Of a DNA stretch of 21,252 nt, positions 20,953 through 21,252 are shown in pieces. Location of the stretch: positions 1 to 21,252 of the forward strand of contig QFQW01000062.1 in NCBI GenBank assembly GCA_003248755.1, written 5' to 3'. A program made the translations under genes and the position numbers. Each line of letters starts with the position of its first letter. Position 1 is the stretch's first letter. This stretch comes from Chryseobacterium sp. GTDB taxonomy: Bacteria; Bacteroidota; Bacteroidia; Flavobacteriales; Weeksellaceae. The notes below the pieces were generated by a model. That model worked only from the letters and a program-made list of their open reading frames with translations, was not told where the DNA came from and did not search any database.

Positions 20953-21252
20953 TTATCTTTGCATATTCTTAGCTTCAATGCTGAGTGTAGCGTGTGGGAC
21001 TGCCTGTAATCTTTCTTTAGGGATTAGTTTTCCAGTCACTCTGCAAATGCCGTAAGTTTTATTTTCGATACGGATAAGAGCGTGTTTCAGATCACGTACA
21101 AATTTTTCTTGTCTTGATGCTAAGATTGCATTTTGTTCTTTGCTCAGAGTTTCTGCGCCTTCTTCAAAAGCTTTGAAGGTAGGAGAAGTGTCGTCTGTAC
21201 CGTTATTTTGATTATTAATAAAGCTCTCTTTTATAAGACCGAGGTCGGTTTC
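20953..21252 (-). CDS. TraR/DksA-family transcriptional regulator (5' partial)
   Basis: The frame is open from the right edge of the window to TAA at 20953-20955 and gives the last 99 residues; the N-terminus lies outside. It has the Bacteroidota TraR/DksA pattern: LGLIKESFINNQNNGTDDTS, then FKAFEEGAETLSKEQNAI, then RQEKFVRDLKHALIRIENKT, then YGICRVTGKLIPKERLQAVP and HATLSIEAKNMQ. DksA-type proteins bind in the secondary channel of RNA polymerase and, with (p)ppGpp in other bacteria, tune transcription of stable RNA and amino-acid genes. The C4 zinc site is reduced: only the first cysteine of CxxC remains (CRVTG) and the later pair is replaced by LS and A, which I recall as usual for this subgroup. 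It was identified by translating the edge frame directly. Confidence 0.93.
   Translation of the reverse strand, partial: ETDLGLIKESFINNQNNGTDDTSPTFKAFEEGAETLSKEQNAILASRQEKFVRDLKHALIRIENKTYGICRVTGKLIPKERLQAVPHATLSIEAKNMQR

Overview
The window looks like a chromosomal segment of a low-GC member of the Bacteroidota, most likely Flavobacteriia of the Chryseobacterium/Epilithonimonas type. The grounds are three secreted proteins ending in type IX secretion (T9SS) type A sorting domains, Bacteroidota-style promoters (TAnnTTTG, sometimes with an upstream TTTG/TTG), few Shine-Dalgarno sequences, and a Bacteroidota-type TraR/DksA protein and long LspA. No lineage assignment was tested by search. I see no insertion sequence, phage gene, CRISPR array, tRNA or rRNA gene.

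Layout. 1-3320 (+): a large leucine-rich-repeat T9SS cargo protein, cut by the left edge and split by a one-base frameshift near 2144. 3374-5086 (-): recJ. 5179-6078 (-): a small T9SS cargo with a lectin-like fold. 6335-9487 (-): a 1050-residue T9SS cargo with a propeller-like N-terminus, Ig-like (Big_2) domains and a duplicated module. 9651-11057 (-): a TPR/transmembrane/HTH membrane regulator directly upstream of that cargo. 11058-11519: the only gene-free stretch over 300 bases, with a possible decayed gene fragment and the catalase terminator. 11520-13010 (-) and 13124-14077 (+): a divergent catalase/oxyR pair. 14105-15622 (+): metK with promoter, a SAM-II-like riboswitch and a strong terminator. 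15706-17170 (+): a small exported protein, an ECF sigma factor and a 45-residue protein. 17252-17950 (+): a YjjG-type nucleotidase. 18005-18973 (-): trpS. 19082-20585 (-): an apparent operon of a DUF2683-like protein, lspA and a SanA/DUF218 protein whose start region carries a second one-base frameshift. 20634-20876 (-): a small DUF6576-like membrane protein. 20953-21252 (-): the C-terminal part of a TraR/DksA-family regulator, cut by the right edge.

How the parts fit. OxyR and catalase form a peroxide-response pair, with an inverted repeat between them as the likely operator. metK is probably feedback-controlled by SAM through its leader RNA. The TPR-HTH regulator may control the neighbouring cargo, whose promoter region holds repeated AAAGTAAC-type octamers. 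RecJ, MetK, TrpS, LspA and the nucleotidase are housekeeping functions.

Most worth checking: the metK leader, which matches the SAM-II pseudoknot with compensating base changes; two single-base insertions that break otherwise good genes (sequencing error or real); several promoters placed so close to start codons that leaderless mRNAs are predicted; and the octamer cluster upstream of the 1050-residue cargo. I did not find a convincing new multi-gene system.
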